DNA from: Thermoplasmata archaeon
Lineage (GTDB): Archaea; Thermoplasmatota; DTKX01; GCA-020343715
Reading direction: 5' to 3'
DNA length: 16,373 bases
NCBI GenBank assembly: GCA_020343715.1
Contig: CP070808.1
Span: 2,188,001 to 2,204,373, forward strand
Each line of letters starts with the position of its first letter. Positions within the stretch are counted from its first letter, which is position 1. Below, one piece after another: positions 1 to 8,000 of this stretch. Made by a program: the position numbers and the translations under genes. Below the pieces are notes generated by a model, which saw only the letters and a program-made list of their open reading frames with translations, was not told the DNA's origin and did no database searches.

Positions 1-844
1 GCAGGCGCCCGCCCTCCATCAGGTCCCTCAGCCGAGCTCCCGCCTCCTCGGGCCCGACTGGCACGGGACCGTGGTCGAGGAAGACCTCCTTCAACGTGGG
101 CATCGGGACCCTCTCGTCCCCGGACCAGCCGTCGTTCATGAACTCGGATGGCGTGCCGTCGAACACTATGCGCCCCTGGCTGAGGACGACCACCCGGTCG
201 ACCAGCTGGAGGCTCCGGTCGAGCCTCTGCTCGGCCAGGAGGACGGTGGTCCCGGTCCTCCTCCTCTCCCTGTCCAGGTGCTCCAGGAAGTCCTCGGCGG
301 CCACGGGGTCCAGCTGGGAGGTGGGCTCGTCCAGGGCGAGCACCTTCGGGCCCATGGCCAGGACGTCCGCGAGGGCCAGGCGCTGGGCCTGCCCCGACGA
401 CAGCTCGGAGACCATGTCGATGGCTCGGTCCTCGAGGCCCACGGAGGTCAGGGCCTCCATCACCCTGGGCCCGATGTCCTTCGAGGGCGTTCCGAGGCAC
501 TCGAGCCCGAAGGCGACCTCGTTGTCGACCCGGGACATGACCGATTGGCGCTCAGGGTCCTGGAAGACCAGGCCGACCGCCCCGGCCAGATGCGAGGATG
601 GCCCCTCGGTGGCCAGGTACCCATCCACCCGAACTGTGCCCCGGTAACGGCCCCCGTGATAGCGGGGGACCAGACCGTTGAGGGCCCTCAGCAGGGTGGA
701 CTTTCCCGACCCCGATGTCCCCACCAGGAGGACGAACTCCCCCTCATGGACGTCCAGGTCGACCCCCTCCAGGGCGGGCTCACGACCCTTGGGGTACCAG
801 TACGTGAGGTCACGCACGGTGATGAGGGGCCTATCGTCTGCCAT
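1..844 (-). CDS. ECF transporter ATP-binding protein EcfA (partial, runs off left edge)
   Basis: This is the ATPase of an energy-coupling-factor (ECF) importer, powering vitamin or metal uptake from the cytoplasmic face. I read 281 codons from ATG at 844 without a stop. It has a Walker A loop GTSGSGKST (about 42-50), a Q-loop in VFQDPERQ (Q95), the signature LSSGQ (148-152) and Walker B VLALDEPT (168-175) followed by SQLDP. The H-loop position, in LLAEQRLDR, carries Gln206 instead of the usual His. The start is firm: a perfect GGAGGTGAT lies at 849-857, four bases from the ATG. The gene overlaps the end of ecfT by 14 bases. A single-domain EcfA would end near here. Continuation past position 1 leaves open a fused two-NBD protein. 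Its family is clear; its substrate is not. Confidence 0.93.
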   Translation of the reverse strand, partial: MADDRPLITVRDLTYWYPKGREPALEGVDLDVHEGEFVLLVGTSGSGKSTLLRALNGLVPRYHGGRYRGTVRVDGYLATEGPSSHLAGAVGLVFQDPERQSVMSRVDNEVAFGLECLGTPSKDIGPRVMEALTSVGLEDRAIDMVSELSSGQAQRLALADVLAMGPKVLALDEPTSQLDPVAAEDFLEHLDRERRRTGTTVLLAEQRLDRSLQLVDRVVVLSQGRIVFDGTPSEFMNDGWSGDERVPMPTLKEVFLDHGPVPVGPEEAGARLRDLMEGGRL

Positions 845-1739
845 CGTTATCACCTCCCCTCCCGATCAATACGGGCAGGGCCATGAGCGTCACCATGACC
901 ATCTGCCACACCAGCGTCGTGGGACCCGCCTCCAGCTGGATGGTGGGATAGTATACGGCGAAACCGTCCCCCCAGAGCGAGAGGACGATGGCCATCATGG
1001 CTATGATGGACGAGGACGCCATCGCCACCACGTCCCCGGCCCGCCAGCTCCTTCGCTGCCAGCGGGTACGCTCTGCGGATCCGAAGCCCCGGGCCTCCAT
1101 GGCTTCCGCCGTCCCCACGGCCCTCTCGAGGGAGCTGTGGAACAGGGGCATGATGACCGGCATCCTGTGGCGGATCCGGGCCACCCGCCCCCCCGAGTCC
1201 AGGTCGAGCCCCCGGGACCTCTGGGCGTCCATGATGGCCGAGGCGTCCCTGACCACGGCCGGGTAGAACCTGGTCGATAGGGACACGGCGAGGCCGGACC
1301 GGTAGGCGAACCTGGCCAGGAGCTGGGTGAACTCGTCGGGGTGGACGGTCAGGGAGACGATGGTGAAGGCGGCCACCACCACGTAGAGGCGGAGGGCCAT
1401 GACGGTGCCGTACACCACCCCCTCCAGGCTGATGGACAGCTGGCCGAAGCCCCAGATGTAGGGCCCCTCCCAGAAGGTCGTCTCCCCCTGGGAGCTGACC
1501 AGCGTGTTGATGACCACCACCATCAGTGCTATGATGGCGAAGAGCCTCATGAACGACCACCACTCCCGGAGCACCCTTCCCGCCCGGGCCAAGATGACGG
1601 TGCCCGCCAGGAGTGCCAGGAGGTAGTTCGGGTGCGTAAGGACCAGGGCGGCGAGCACAACCGCCAGCACCGTGGCCATCTTGGCCGCCGGATGGAGACG
1701 GTGAACGGGCGTGTCCCGGTCCTTGTAGAAGGGCAGCAT
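831..1739 (-). CDS. ECF transporter transmembrane component EcfT
   Basis: This is the membrane coupling subunit that links the ATPases to a substrate-binding S component. The N-terminal PFYKDRDTPVHRLHPAAK, several hydrophobic helices and two cytoplasmic coupling motifs are visible. The first coupling motif is AQRSRG, with Ser in place of the common Ala. The second is EAMEARGFGS, the canonical Ala-Arg-Gly form. Length (about 302 residues) is somewhat above the usual 260-270. Two starts are possible: a GTG at 1751 overlapping the previous stop as GTGA, or the ATG at 1739. I prefer 1739 because GGGTGA sits 8 bases upstream of it, whereas the GTG has no ribosome binding site. The gene is translationally coupled to the DUF4430 lipoprotein upstream and overlaps ecfA downstream. 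Confidence 0.93.
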   Translation of the reverse strand: MLPFYKDRDTPVHRLHPAAKMATVLAVVLAALVLTHPNYLLALLAGTVILARAGRVLREWWSFMRLFAIIALMVVVINTLVSSQGETTFWEGPYIWGFGQLSISLEGVVYGTVMALRLYVVVAAFTIVSLTVHPDEFTQLLARFAYRSGLAVSLSTRFYPAVVRDASAIMDAQRSRGLDLDSGGRVARIRHRMPVIMPLFHSSLERAVGTAEAMEARGFGSAERTRWQRRSWRAGDVVAMASSSIIAMMAIVLSLWGDGFAVYYPTIQLEAGPTTLVWQMVMVTLMALPVLIGRGGDNDGRR

Positions 1740-1747
1740 GCCTCGGC

Positions 1748-2257
1748 TCACCCGAAGGGATTGCCCATGTAGACCCAGCGGACCAGGTCGCCGTTCTCCA
1801 GGTCGGCCGAGTCGGCGGACACGAGGCCGTACTCACCGTCGACGTAGTAGGACCAGTAGTGCCCGTCCCGACCGTTGACGATGCCGTCGATGGAGTCGAC
1901 GAAGGCCCCCTGGGCCTCTATGTGGAACACGGCAGACACGCCGGTGGCCTCCTCGGCGGCGGCGAGCACGTCCAGGGCGTCGGTGGCCTCCAGGTCGTTC
2001 ACGATGTACAGGGCACCCTCCACCCGGTCCTCCCTGTCGATGGTGTGCTGGGCCCCGTCCCCCTTGGTCCACTCGACCCTCTGGTCGGGGAAGGTGTCCG
2101 GGTCGAAGCCCTCGAAGTCGATGATGAGGGTTATGTCCTTGGCGGGCACATCGTCGTCGCCGTTCGATGTGGTGAGGCAGCCCGACACCAGCAGCACCGC
2201 GACCACGGCCAGGACGGCGAGGCCCCCGGTCGGTCCACCCTTCGCCAAGGCCCTCAC
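1748..2257 (-). CDS. DUF4430 (transcobalamin C-terminal-like) lipoprotein
   Basis: This is a predicted lipid-anchored extracellular protein of 169 residues. A hydrophobic signal ends in the lipobox LLVSGC (Cys27), followed by a short Ser/Asp linker. The rest matches the DUF4430 pattern. A helix-like AAAEEATG segment precedes the hallmark GHYWSYYVDGEYG, and the domain closes with ADLENGDLVRWVYMG. DUF4430 resembles the C-terminal beta domain of transcobalamin and intrinsic factor, so ligand binding outside the cell is a reasonable inference. Cobalamin itself is unproven. The gene overlaps the preceding stop as GTGA and the next gene also begins in its tail. An alternative TTG start at 2248 has a perfect GGAGGTGA five bases upstream, against a GTG at 2257 with AGGAGG only two bases away. 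Direct linkage to ecfT supports a role in ECF uptake. Confidence 0.85.
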   Translation of the reverse strand: MRALAKGGPTGGLAVLAVVAVLLVSGCLTTSNGDDDVPAKDITLIIDFEGFDPDTFPDQRVEWTKGDGAQHTIDREDRVEGALYIVNDLEATDALDVLAAAEEATGVSAVFHIEAQGAFVDSIDGIVNGRDGHYWSYYVDGEYGLVSADSADLENGDLVRWVYMGNPFG

Positions 2258-4152
2258 CTCCTCCTGATGATGATCGCCACGACCACCGCCATGGCGATCA
2301 CGAGGAGGGCCGGCCCGAAGCCGGGGCTTTCCTCCTCGGGCGGTGGCTTCACCGTCACCTCCTTGGTGACCATCGTCACCCGGTCGAACTCGTCGACGAA
2401 CACGTACTGGATCTCATAGGTACCCCCCTTCTCGAACCTGTGGGTGATGTTGTCACCGGTACGCGAGCCCGCCGTACCCTCGAAGACCCATACGTGCCCC
2501 ACGTTATCGACGCCGAACGAGGTGGAGTTGGAGGTCACCGTCACCTTCAACCCGTCCACCTCAAAGTCGAAGTCTGCGACGAAGGGGGTGTTGCCCAGGG
2601 CGTAGACCCAGCCCTCGTCGGTGGCGGTGTACGCGACGCCGTCGGCAACGGACACCGAGGAAAGGGCCCAGTTGTGGGGCTTCAGCTCCCGGGTCCAGAC
2701 CACGGTCCCGTTCTTCTCGATGGCGAACATGGAGGTGTGCAGCTCCTCCTCCGTGTCGTTGACGTTGCTCATGACCAGCGCCCCCATGTCGTTGCCCACG
2801 GGAGAGGCTGAGACGGGTCCCGCCTCCTGGTACCTCCAGGCGACGGTCCCATCGTCCGCGTCGATGGCCCAGAGGCCCGACTGGGAGCCCACCAGGACCA
2901 GGTCGCCCATCAGGAACGGGGAGGAGCCCGTGGGACCGATGGACACGTTCCACAGCTCGTTGCCGTCCAGGTCCAGGGAGTGGAGGAAGCCCTCGGTGGC
3001 CACGAAGCCAGGGTATATGGCCGAGATCGCGTAGATGCGGTCACCCGCCACCAGCGGGGTCCCGCGCACGCGTCCGGGCATGTCGACGGTCCATACCTCG
3101 GAACCGTTGGACAGGTGGAAGGCGTGGAGCGTCGCGTTGTCGGTGCCGATGTACACCACATCGTCTGCCACGGCGGGGGCCGCCAGGTAGACCCAGCCCG
3201 AGACGTTGGCGGTCCACTCGAAGGTCCCGTTGTTGGCGTGGAGGCTCACCAGCTGGGCGCCCCCGGTGCCCACGAGGACCCGGTTGCCCACCACCGCTGG
3301 CGAGGCCGACAGCCCGTCGCCCTCCAGCTGGGTCTCCCAGAGGACTTCGCCGTCCAGGGCGTCCAGTGCCATCACCTTCCGCGACGACACCGTGACGTAG
3401 AGGGTGCCGCCCGCGTAGGCCGGGGACCCTATCTCGAAGCCTCCCTGCCCCTGGAACTCCCGCTTCCACACGGTCGTTCCGGTGGTCGCGTCCAGGGCGA
3501 ACACGTGAGGAAGGCTGTCGAAGGAGAACGTGGACCAGTTGAACATGCCCGCGGTGATCCCGAATACCTTGCCGTCGGCCACCGCCATGGTGCTGTCGAT
3601 GGGGCCGTTGCCCAGGTCGACGGACCAGAACATGCCCCCCGCCCCCGGCAGGGTCGAAACGGCCGTGCCGGCCGTCGTGTAGCCCCCGCGGAACTGGGTC
3701 CATGGTGTCCTCGTGTTGGGGGTCGGCGAGGGGGCGGGGTCGCCCCAGGCGGCGAACTGCCACGCCACGATGGAGCCGTTGCCCACCGCCACGTCCAAGG
3801 CGCCCACCATGGAGGACTCCCACGCCTCACCGTCCCAGGTCCTGAGGCCCCAGAACTTGGAGAAATCGTCAGGGGTCTCCACGTCACCCACCCCCTCGAG
3901 GAACACCCCGAACTGGGAGAAGGAGTACTTGAGGTCGGTCCCCAGGTGCTCGGCGGCGGCCACGGTGGCGCACCAGGCGTTAGCAGGCTCGGGTACGGGC
4001 ACGTCGGCCCAGGACCAGAAGCCGTCGCCGTAGTCGAAGAGAACTGCGACCGTGGCCTCGTCCCCGTCTTCGGCGCCGGAGGAAGCAGGTAGCGCTCCCG
4101 CGAGGAGGAGGACCACGATCGCGGTGATAGCCAGTCTTGAGAGTGAGCTCAC
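2254..4152 (-). CDS. Secreted membrane-anchored protein: DUF4430-like domain, PQQ-type beta-propeller, PKD-like domain
   Basis: The 632-residue product has a signal peptide (about 1-27) and an N-terminal domain (about 32-136) that looks like a divergent DUF4430. Its AAAEHLG, FWGLRTWDGEAW and VGNGSIVAWQF line up with AAAEEATG, YWSYYVDGEY and LENGDLVRWVY in the next gene. Residues 150-525 form a PQQ-like propeller with recurring blade motifs such as TGTTVWKREF, DGEVLWETQL, NGTFEWTANV, NGSEVWTVDM, DGNELWNVSI, DGTVAWRYQE and NGTVVWTREL. A degenerate PKD-like beta domain (about 527-602) and a C-terminal helix (611-629) with the tail RRR follow. It should sit outside the membrane. The start is GTG with AGGTGAT close upstream. 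It heads the minus-strand operon and overlaps the lipoprotein gene by four bases. PQQ-enzyme activity is not implied; a binding or scaffold role is inferred. Confidence 0.85.
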   Translation of the reverse strand: MSSLSRLAITAIVVLLLAGALPASSGAEDGDEATVAVLFDYGDGFWSWADVPVPEPANAWCATVAAAEHLGTDLKYSFSQFGVFLEGVGDVETPDDFSKFWGLRTWDGEAWESSMVGALDVAVGNGSIVAWQFAAWGDPAPSPTPNTRTPWTQFRGGYTTAGTAVSTLPGAGGMFWSVDLGNGPIDSTMAVADGKVFGITAGMFNWSTFSFDSLPHVFALDATTGTTVWKREFQGQGGFEIGSPAYAGGTLYVTVSSRKVMALDALDGEVLWETQLEGDGLSASPAVVGNRVLVGTGGAQLVSLHANNGTFEWTANVSGWVYLAAPAVADDVVYIGTDNATLHAFHLSNGSEVWTVDMPGRVRGTPLVAGDRIYAISAIYPGFVATEGFLHSLDLDGNELWNVSIGPTGSSPFLMGDLVLVGSQSGLWAIDADDGTVAWRYQEAGPVSASPVGNDMGALVMSNVNDTEEELHTSMFAIEKNGTVVWTRELKPHNWALSSVSVADGVAYTATDEGWVYALGNTPFVADFDFEVDGLKVTVTSNSTSFGVDNVGHVWVFEGTAGSRTGDNITHRFEKGGTYEIQYVFVDEFDRVTMVTKEVTVKPPPEEESPGFGPALLVIAMAVVVAIIIRRR

Positions 4153-4172
4153 GATATCACCTTAATCAAGTC

Positions 4173-4192
4173 TATTTGACCTTTGGCAAATA
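4173..4192. promoter_or_regulatory. Candidate operator palindrome in the divergent promoter
   Basis: TATTTGACCTTTGGCAAATA is an imperfect inverted repeat. The outer six bases of each arm (TATTTG and CAAATA) pair perfectly, and seven of ten pairs match overall. It abuts the TATA-like sequence between two divergent genes, one of which encodes a winged-helix regulator. That is the usual place for an autoregulatory operator. Binding is inferred from position and symmetry only. Confidence 0.5.
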
Positions 4193-4202
4193 TACTTTAT
4201 AC
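4188..4202. promoter_or_regulatory. Shared or overlapping TATA boxes for divergent genes
   Basis: The AT-rich run AAATATACTTTATAC stands out sharply in GC-rich DNA. Read on plus, TTTATA (4196-4201) would place a start site near 4222-4228, suiting the ATG at 4250. Read on minus, TATAAAGTATATTT would place a start site near 4164-4172, suiting the GTG at 4152. Both fit archaeal TATA-to-start spacing of about 25 bases. No transcript data support this. Confidence 0.6.
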
Positions 4203-4237
4203 CATAAATGCCCTTCGGTGTCTGGAAAAGGATAAAC

Positions 4238-4249
4238 GGAGGCGTGACG
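4238..4249 (+). promoter_or_regulatory. Ribosome binding site fixing the regulator start at 4250
   Basis: GGAGG at 4238-4242 lies seven bases before the ATG at 4250. The upstream in-frame ATG at 4208 has no such site and sits only about ten bases from the TATA-like box, inside the promoter. The shorter reading is therefore preferred. Confidence 0.8.
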
Positions 4250-5059
4250 ATGCCCGGTAACGGTCGGAACATGCGCATCCTACGCGACCTGAGGCTCTCG
4301 ACGAAGGTGCTGATACTGTACCAGATGGTCAGAGAACCCGGTGTGGGCCAGCGCGACCTGGCAGCCATCCTCGAGGTGACGCCCCAGGCCATCTCCGACT
4401 ACCTCAAGCACATGGAGGAGGAGGGCCTGATCGAGCGGGATGGTCGCGAGGCGCGGCCCTCCGTGGAGGGGTTCCAGTTCCTCCAGGAGCACCTCCAGGA
4501 GCTGGGGGACTTCACCTACCAGGCCATGAGGGACGTGAACGTCATCAACTCCTGCCCGGCAATCGCGGGGGAGGACCTGAAGGGGGGAGACCCCGTGGTC
4601 CTGGAGCTGGAGGACGGCTACATCGTGGCCCGGAAGGGCAAGTGGGGACCGTCCACCGGGGTGGCCAGCAGGGACACGAAGAAGGGGGAGGACCTGGCGG
4701 TCACCGAGCTCCAGGGGATCATCGAGTTCACCAGCGGGAGCGTGCACGTCATCGCCCTCCCCAGCGCGCTGGAGGGCGGCACATCGGTGATGGACGAGAA
4801 GGCCCTTAAGGTCCAGGTCGAGGGTATTGACCCCGACGTCGTGGCCGCGGCGGACCCAGTGGGTGTGGTCGCCGCGGGCAAATTGGGGCTCGAGGTGGAC
4901 ATCTACTTCGGCGTCGACAGGGCCACGGTGGACGCGGCCCTCAGGGGGCTCGACGTCCTGGTCCTGGGCGGACGTGACACTGTGAACGACGTGGTCGACG
5001 CCGTCCGCGCCCACAACGACCGGTCCGAGACACGCATAGAGTACTCGATGGGCGACTAG
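4250..5059 (+). CDS. Winged helix-turn-helix transcriptional regulator with C-terminal sensor-like domain
   Basis: This is a 269-residue cytoplasmic DNA-binding protein. A winged helix occupies about residues 15-75. REPGVGQRDLAAILEVTP leads into the recognition helix QAISDYLKHMEEEGLIERDG, followed by a short wing and VEGFQFLQEHLQEL. The remaining 170 residues contain a beta-rich segment (PVVLELEDGYIVARKGKWGP) and an alpha/beta segment (PDVVAAADPVGVVAAGKLGLEVDIYFGVDRATVDAAL in two parts). These look like a ligand or dimerisation domain that I cannot name. It is larger than a simple MarR protein and resembles conserved archaeal regulators with an extended C-terminus. It is transcribed divergently from the uptake operon across a palindrome, so control of that operon and itself is likely. 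Its stop overlaps that of the convergent giant gene. Confidence 0.83.
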   Translation: MPGNGRNMRILRDLRLSTKVLILYQMVREPGVGQRDLAAILEVTPQAISDYLKHMEEEGLIERDGREARPSVEGFQFLQEHLQELGDFTYQAMRDVNVINSCPAIAGEDLKGGDPVVLELEDGYIVARKGKWGPSTGVASRDTKKGEDLAVTELQGIIEFTSGSVHVIALPSALEGGTSVMDEKALKVQVEGIDPDVVAAADPVGVVAAGKLGLEVDIYFGVDRATVDAALRGLDVLVLGGRDTVNDVVDAVRAHNDRSETRIEYSMGD

Positions 5060-8000
5060 TCCCTCTGGAGCCTGGGTCGTACGACCCATCCGATGATGAC
5101 AGCTATCAGCATCAGGACGATCCCGAAGAGCAGAAGGGGCGGGAGTCCATCATCGTCGCCCTCCTTCCTCTGGATCTGGATGGAGACGGGATCGGAGGCA
5201 TCCCCCGCTCCCACGGCATTGACGGCACTCACGGAGTAGAAGTACGTCTTCCCAGCCACCACGTCCTCGTCGACGAACGATGTCACCAGGCCCACACTGG
5301 CGATCTCGGACATGGTATCGGCGCTATCTCCCCGGAATATCACATAACCGGTGAGCACGCTCCCGCCGTCATCGTCAGGAGGCGTCCACGTGACGGTCAC
5401 CCTTCCTTCCTTGGAACTGACTGCCAGGTAGCTGACCCGGTCCGGAACGAGGACGGGGGCGGTGGGTGAGGCCTCCACGGGGTCGCTGAACCGACCCTCC
5501 CCGATGTCGCTCTCGGCCCTCACGGTGTACGAGTAGGTCCTCCCGTTTACCACTGAAATGTCCGAGAAGGATGTGTCCTCTCCGACTCTGAAGGTCTCGA
5601 CGTCTCCATCGCCCTGGCGCCTGACGATGTAACCAACTATCGGGGACCCTCCGTCGTAGGGTGCCGTCCACGATAGATGGACCACACCGTCCCCAGACGT
5701 GGCTGACAGGTCCCCCGGGGCGTCCGGGACGTCCATCGCCATCGCCGAGATCGCGATACTGGGAGACCCGGCCCCCGCGGCGGTCTCGGCCGCCACGGCA
5801 TAGAAGTACATCTGGCCCGCTGACAGGTCCTCATCGACGTACTCCGAGGCGCTGGCTGGCATCGTACCGTGGAGCTCCAGGGAGTCTTTCGTCGTTCCTC
5901 GAAGGATGATGAAACCGGACAGTGCCGACCCGCCGGTATCGACCGGTGGCTCCCAAGAAAGGGTCAACCGCATGACGGAGACCTCGATGGTCAATCCCGT
6001 GGGCGGCTCGGGAAGCCCTAGGGGGATGGCGGACAGGACCTCGGACCCGGATCCGTCCCCCAGTTCGTTGAAGGCGAGGACGGAGTAGAAGTACTCCTCG
6101 CCATTGGTCAAGCCCACATCCAGGTAGGAGGTGGTGACCCCCAGGGAAGCGACCTCCTCCAGCTGGTCTTCCTGGAGACCTCGGAACACCCTGTATCCCA
6201 AGACGGCGCTTCCCCCGTCCATCGCCGGGGCGGTCCAGGAAAGGGTCACGCTCCCATCGCCCGTTTCCACCGACAGGTCCAGGGGGTATCCAGGCACTCC
6301 CCGGGGCGTGGCGTTCAGGACAACGCTGGGAGGGCTGTTGCCCAGGTCGTTGTATGCGACGATGGCGTAGAAGTAGGTGAGGCCGTTCGTCAGACCGGTA
6401 TCATTGTAGGTATCGGAGAAGGAATCGGTGGAATCGATGACCAGCATCTCGTCCTCCGTCGGCCCGCGCAGGATCCTGAAGCCTAAAAGTGGCAGGTCAC
6501 CTGTGTCGTGGGGCGCCCTCCATTCCAGCTCGACGGCCCTATCGGAGGGGTCGGCCCTCAGCAGGTTCGGTGCCATGGGGAGGTTCGGCATGACCGTCAA
6601 TACATCATCAAGGACGACGGGTCCTGAATGTAGCCCGTCGGAATCGGTCACGTTGACCCTCAAGGCGTACTCGCCGACCGGTACGAACCGGTCGGGGGCG
6701 ATATTCACGTTCCAAACGCCCTCCTCGACCGTCATCTCTCCGACGAGGAAGGTCCTCCAGTCCGTCTCGTCTGCAAGTTGATGCTCGACATCTAGGATGA
6801 GCTCCCCTGGCAGGTCGAACTCGTCGTGCACCGCTACGGATAGGACCACCGAATCGCCCCTGTATACCGTGGTGTTCGATATCCCGATGCTCACGATCTC
6901 CGGGGCCATGGGCGTCCTCTCCGTCCAGTTCAACCTCAGATCGTCCAGGCTGAACCCGGGATTCCCGACGAGACCCATTACCTCGATCTCGACCCGTATC
7001 GAGGGATGGTCACGGTAGGACACCATTCCTGAGACGTCCCACTCGTTGTGACCCTCCAGGAGCGGAGTGGATGCCAGCATATCTCCCGTCGAGGCGTCGA
7101 GCAGGGAAACGGTCCCCGTCTGGCCCGCGGCGATGCTCGCAGTGTACATCAGGATGTTATACGCACCTGGGTCATCGACCGGGTCCGGCGTGATCGCCTC
7201 GCTCACGTATCCTCCCCGAGCGGGGTCCGATAAGCGCACCGACATGACGTCCAGCGCCCCCACGGTGGGGAAGAGGAGCGGTGACTCCAACGGCCACGAG
7301 CCATAGGGCCCCACGAAGCCCAACGAAGGAACGGCAAAGGTGGTGCCGTTGTTCCGACACGCGAAGACCAGGTCAATCACTCCTCGCCCGTCCAGGTCGA
7401 CGGCGGTGACCGCGATGGCCCCCTCCGTCCCCACGTAGTGCATCGAAGTGGTCGTAAGGCCCCCAGAACCGTCGTTGATGTAGATACCCGCCTCGCTCCG
7501 GTACCCGCTGGTCGCGTTCCGGTTGTTGGCGAAGATCACGTCCAGGTCGTCGTCGCCGTCCACATCCGTCACGACCACGTCTGAGGCACCCATGGTGGCC
7601 AACCTCGTCGGGCTCGAGTCGAACCCTCGACCGCTCTGACCCCAGTAGACGTAGCTGTCGATGGAGTAGGTTACACCGTCGTAGTGGTTCGCGAACACGA
7701 GGTCCAGGTTGCCATCGTCGTCCAGGTCGCCGATGTCCACGTCCCGGGCCCAGCTGGTGGGCAGCTCGTGGTCCGGGGCGGTACCGCAGAACCCAGCAGA
7801 CTCCTGGTAGAACACGAGGCTTTCGTGGTTGACATCGGAGGCGAACACCAGGTCGGCCAGGCCATCGTCGTCCAGGTCGGCCGATGCGACCCCCCAGGCC
7901 CCCTCGGTCTCGAACTCGACGTCCGGGTCGGAGGACCATCCGTCCTCGCTGCCCCAGAACAGCAGGCTCGGAATGTCCGGACCCGCCCTCAGGTCCTGGG

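Noticed and set aside
2254..4152. PQQ-dependent dehydrogenase
   Set aside because: Only the propeller blade motifs are present. No quinoprotein active-site features were seen and the surrounding domains point to a binding or surface role.
4208..4249. Upstream in-frame ATG at 4208 as the start of the regulator
   Set aside because: It lies about ten bases from the TATA-like element with no ribosome binding site, while ATG 4250 has GGAGG seven bases upstream.
4162..4392. Minus-strand open frame across the promoter and regulator start
   Set aside because: Runs antisense through the winged-helix coding region, has no recognisable domain, and its start lacks promoter or ribosome binding support.
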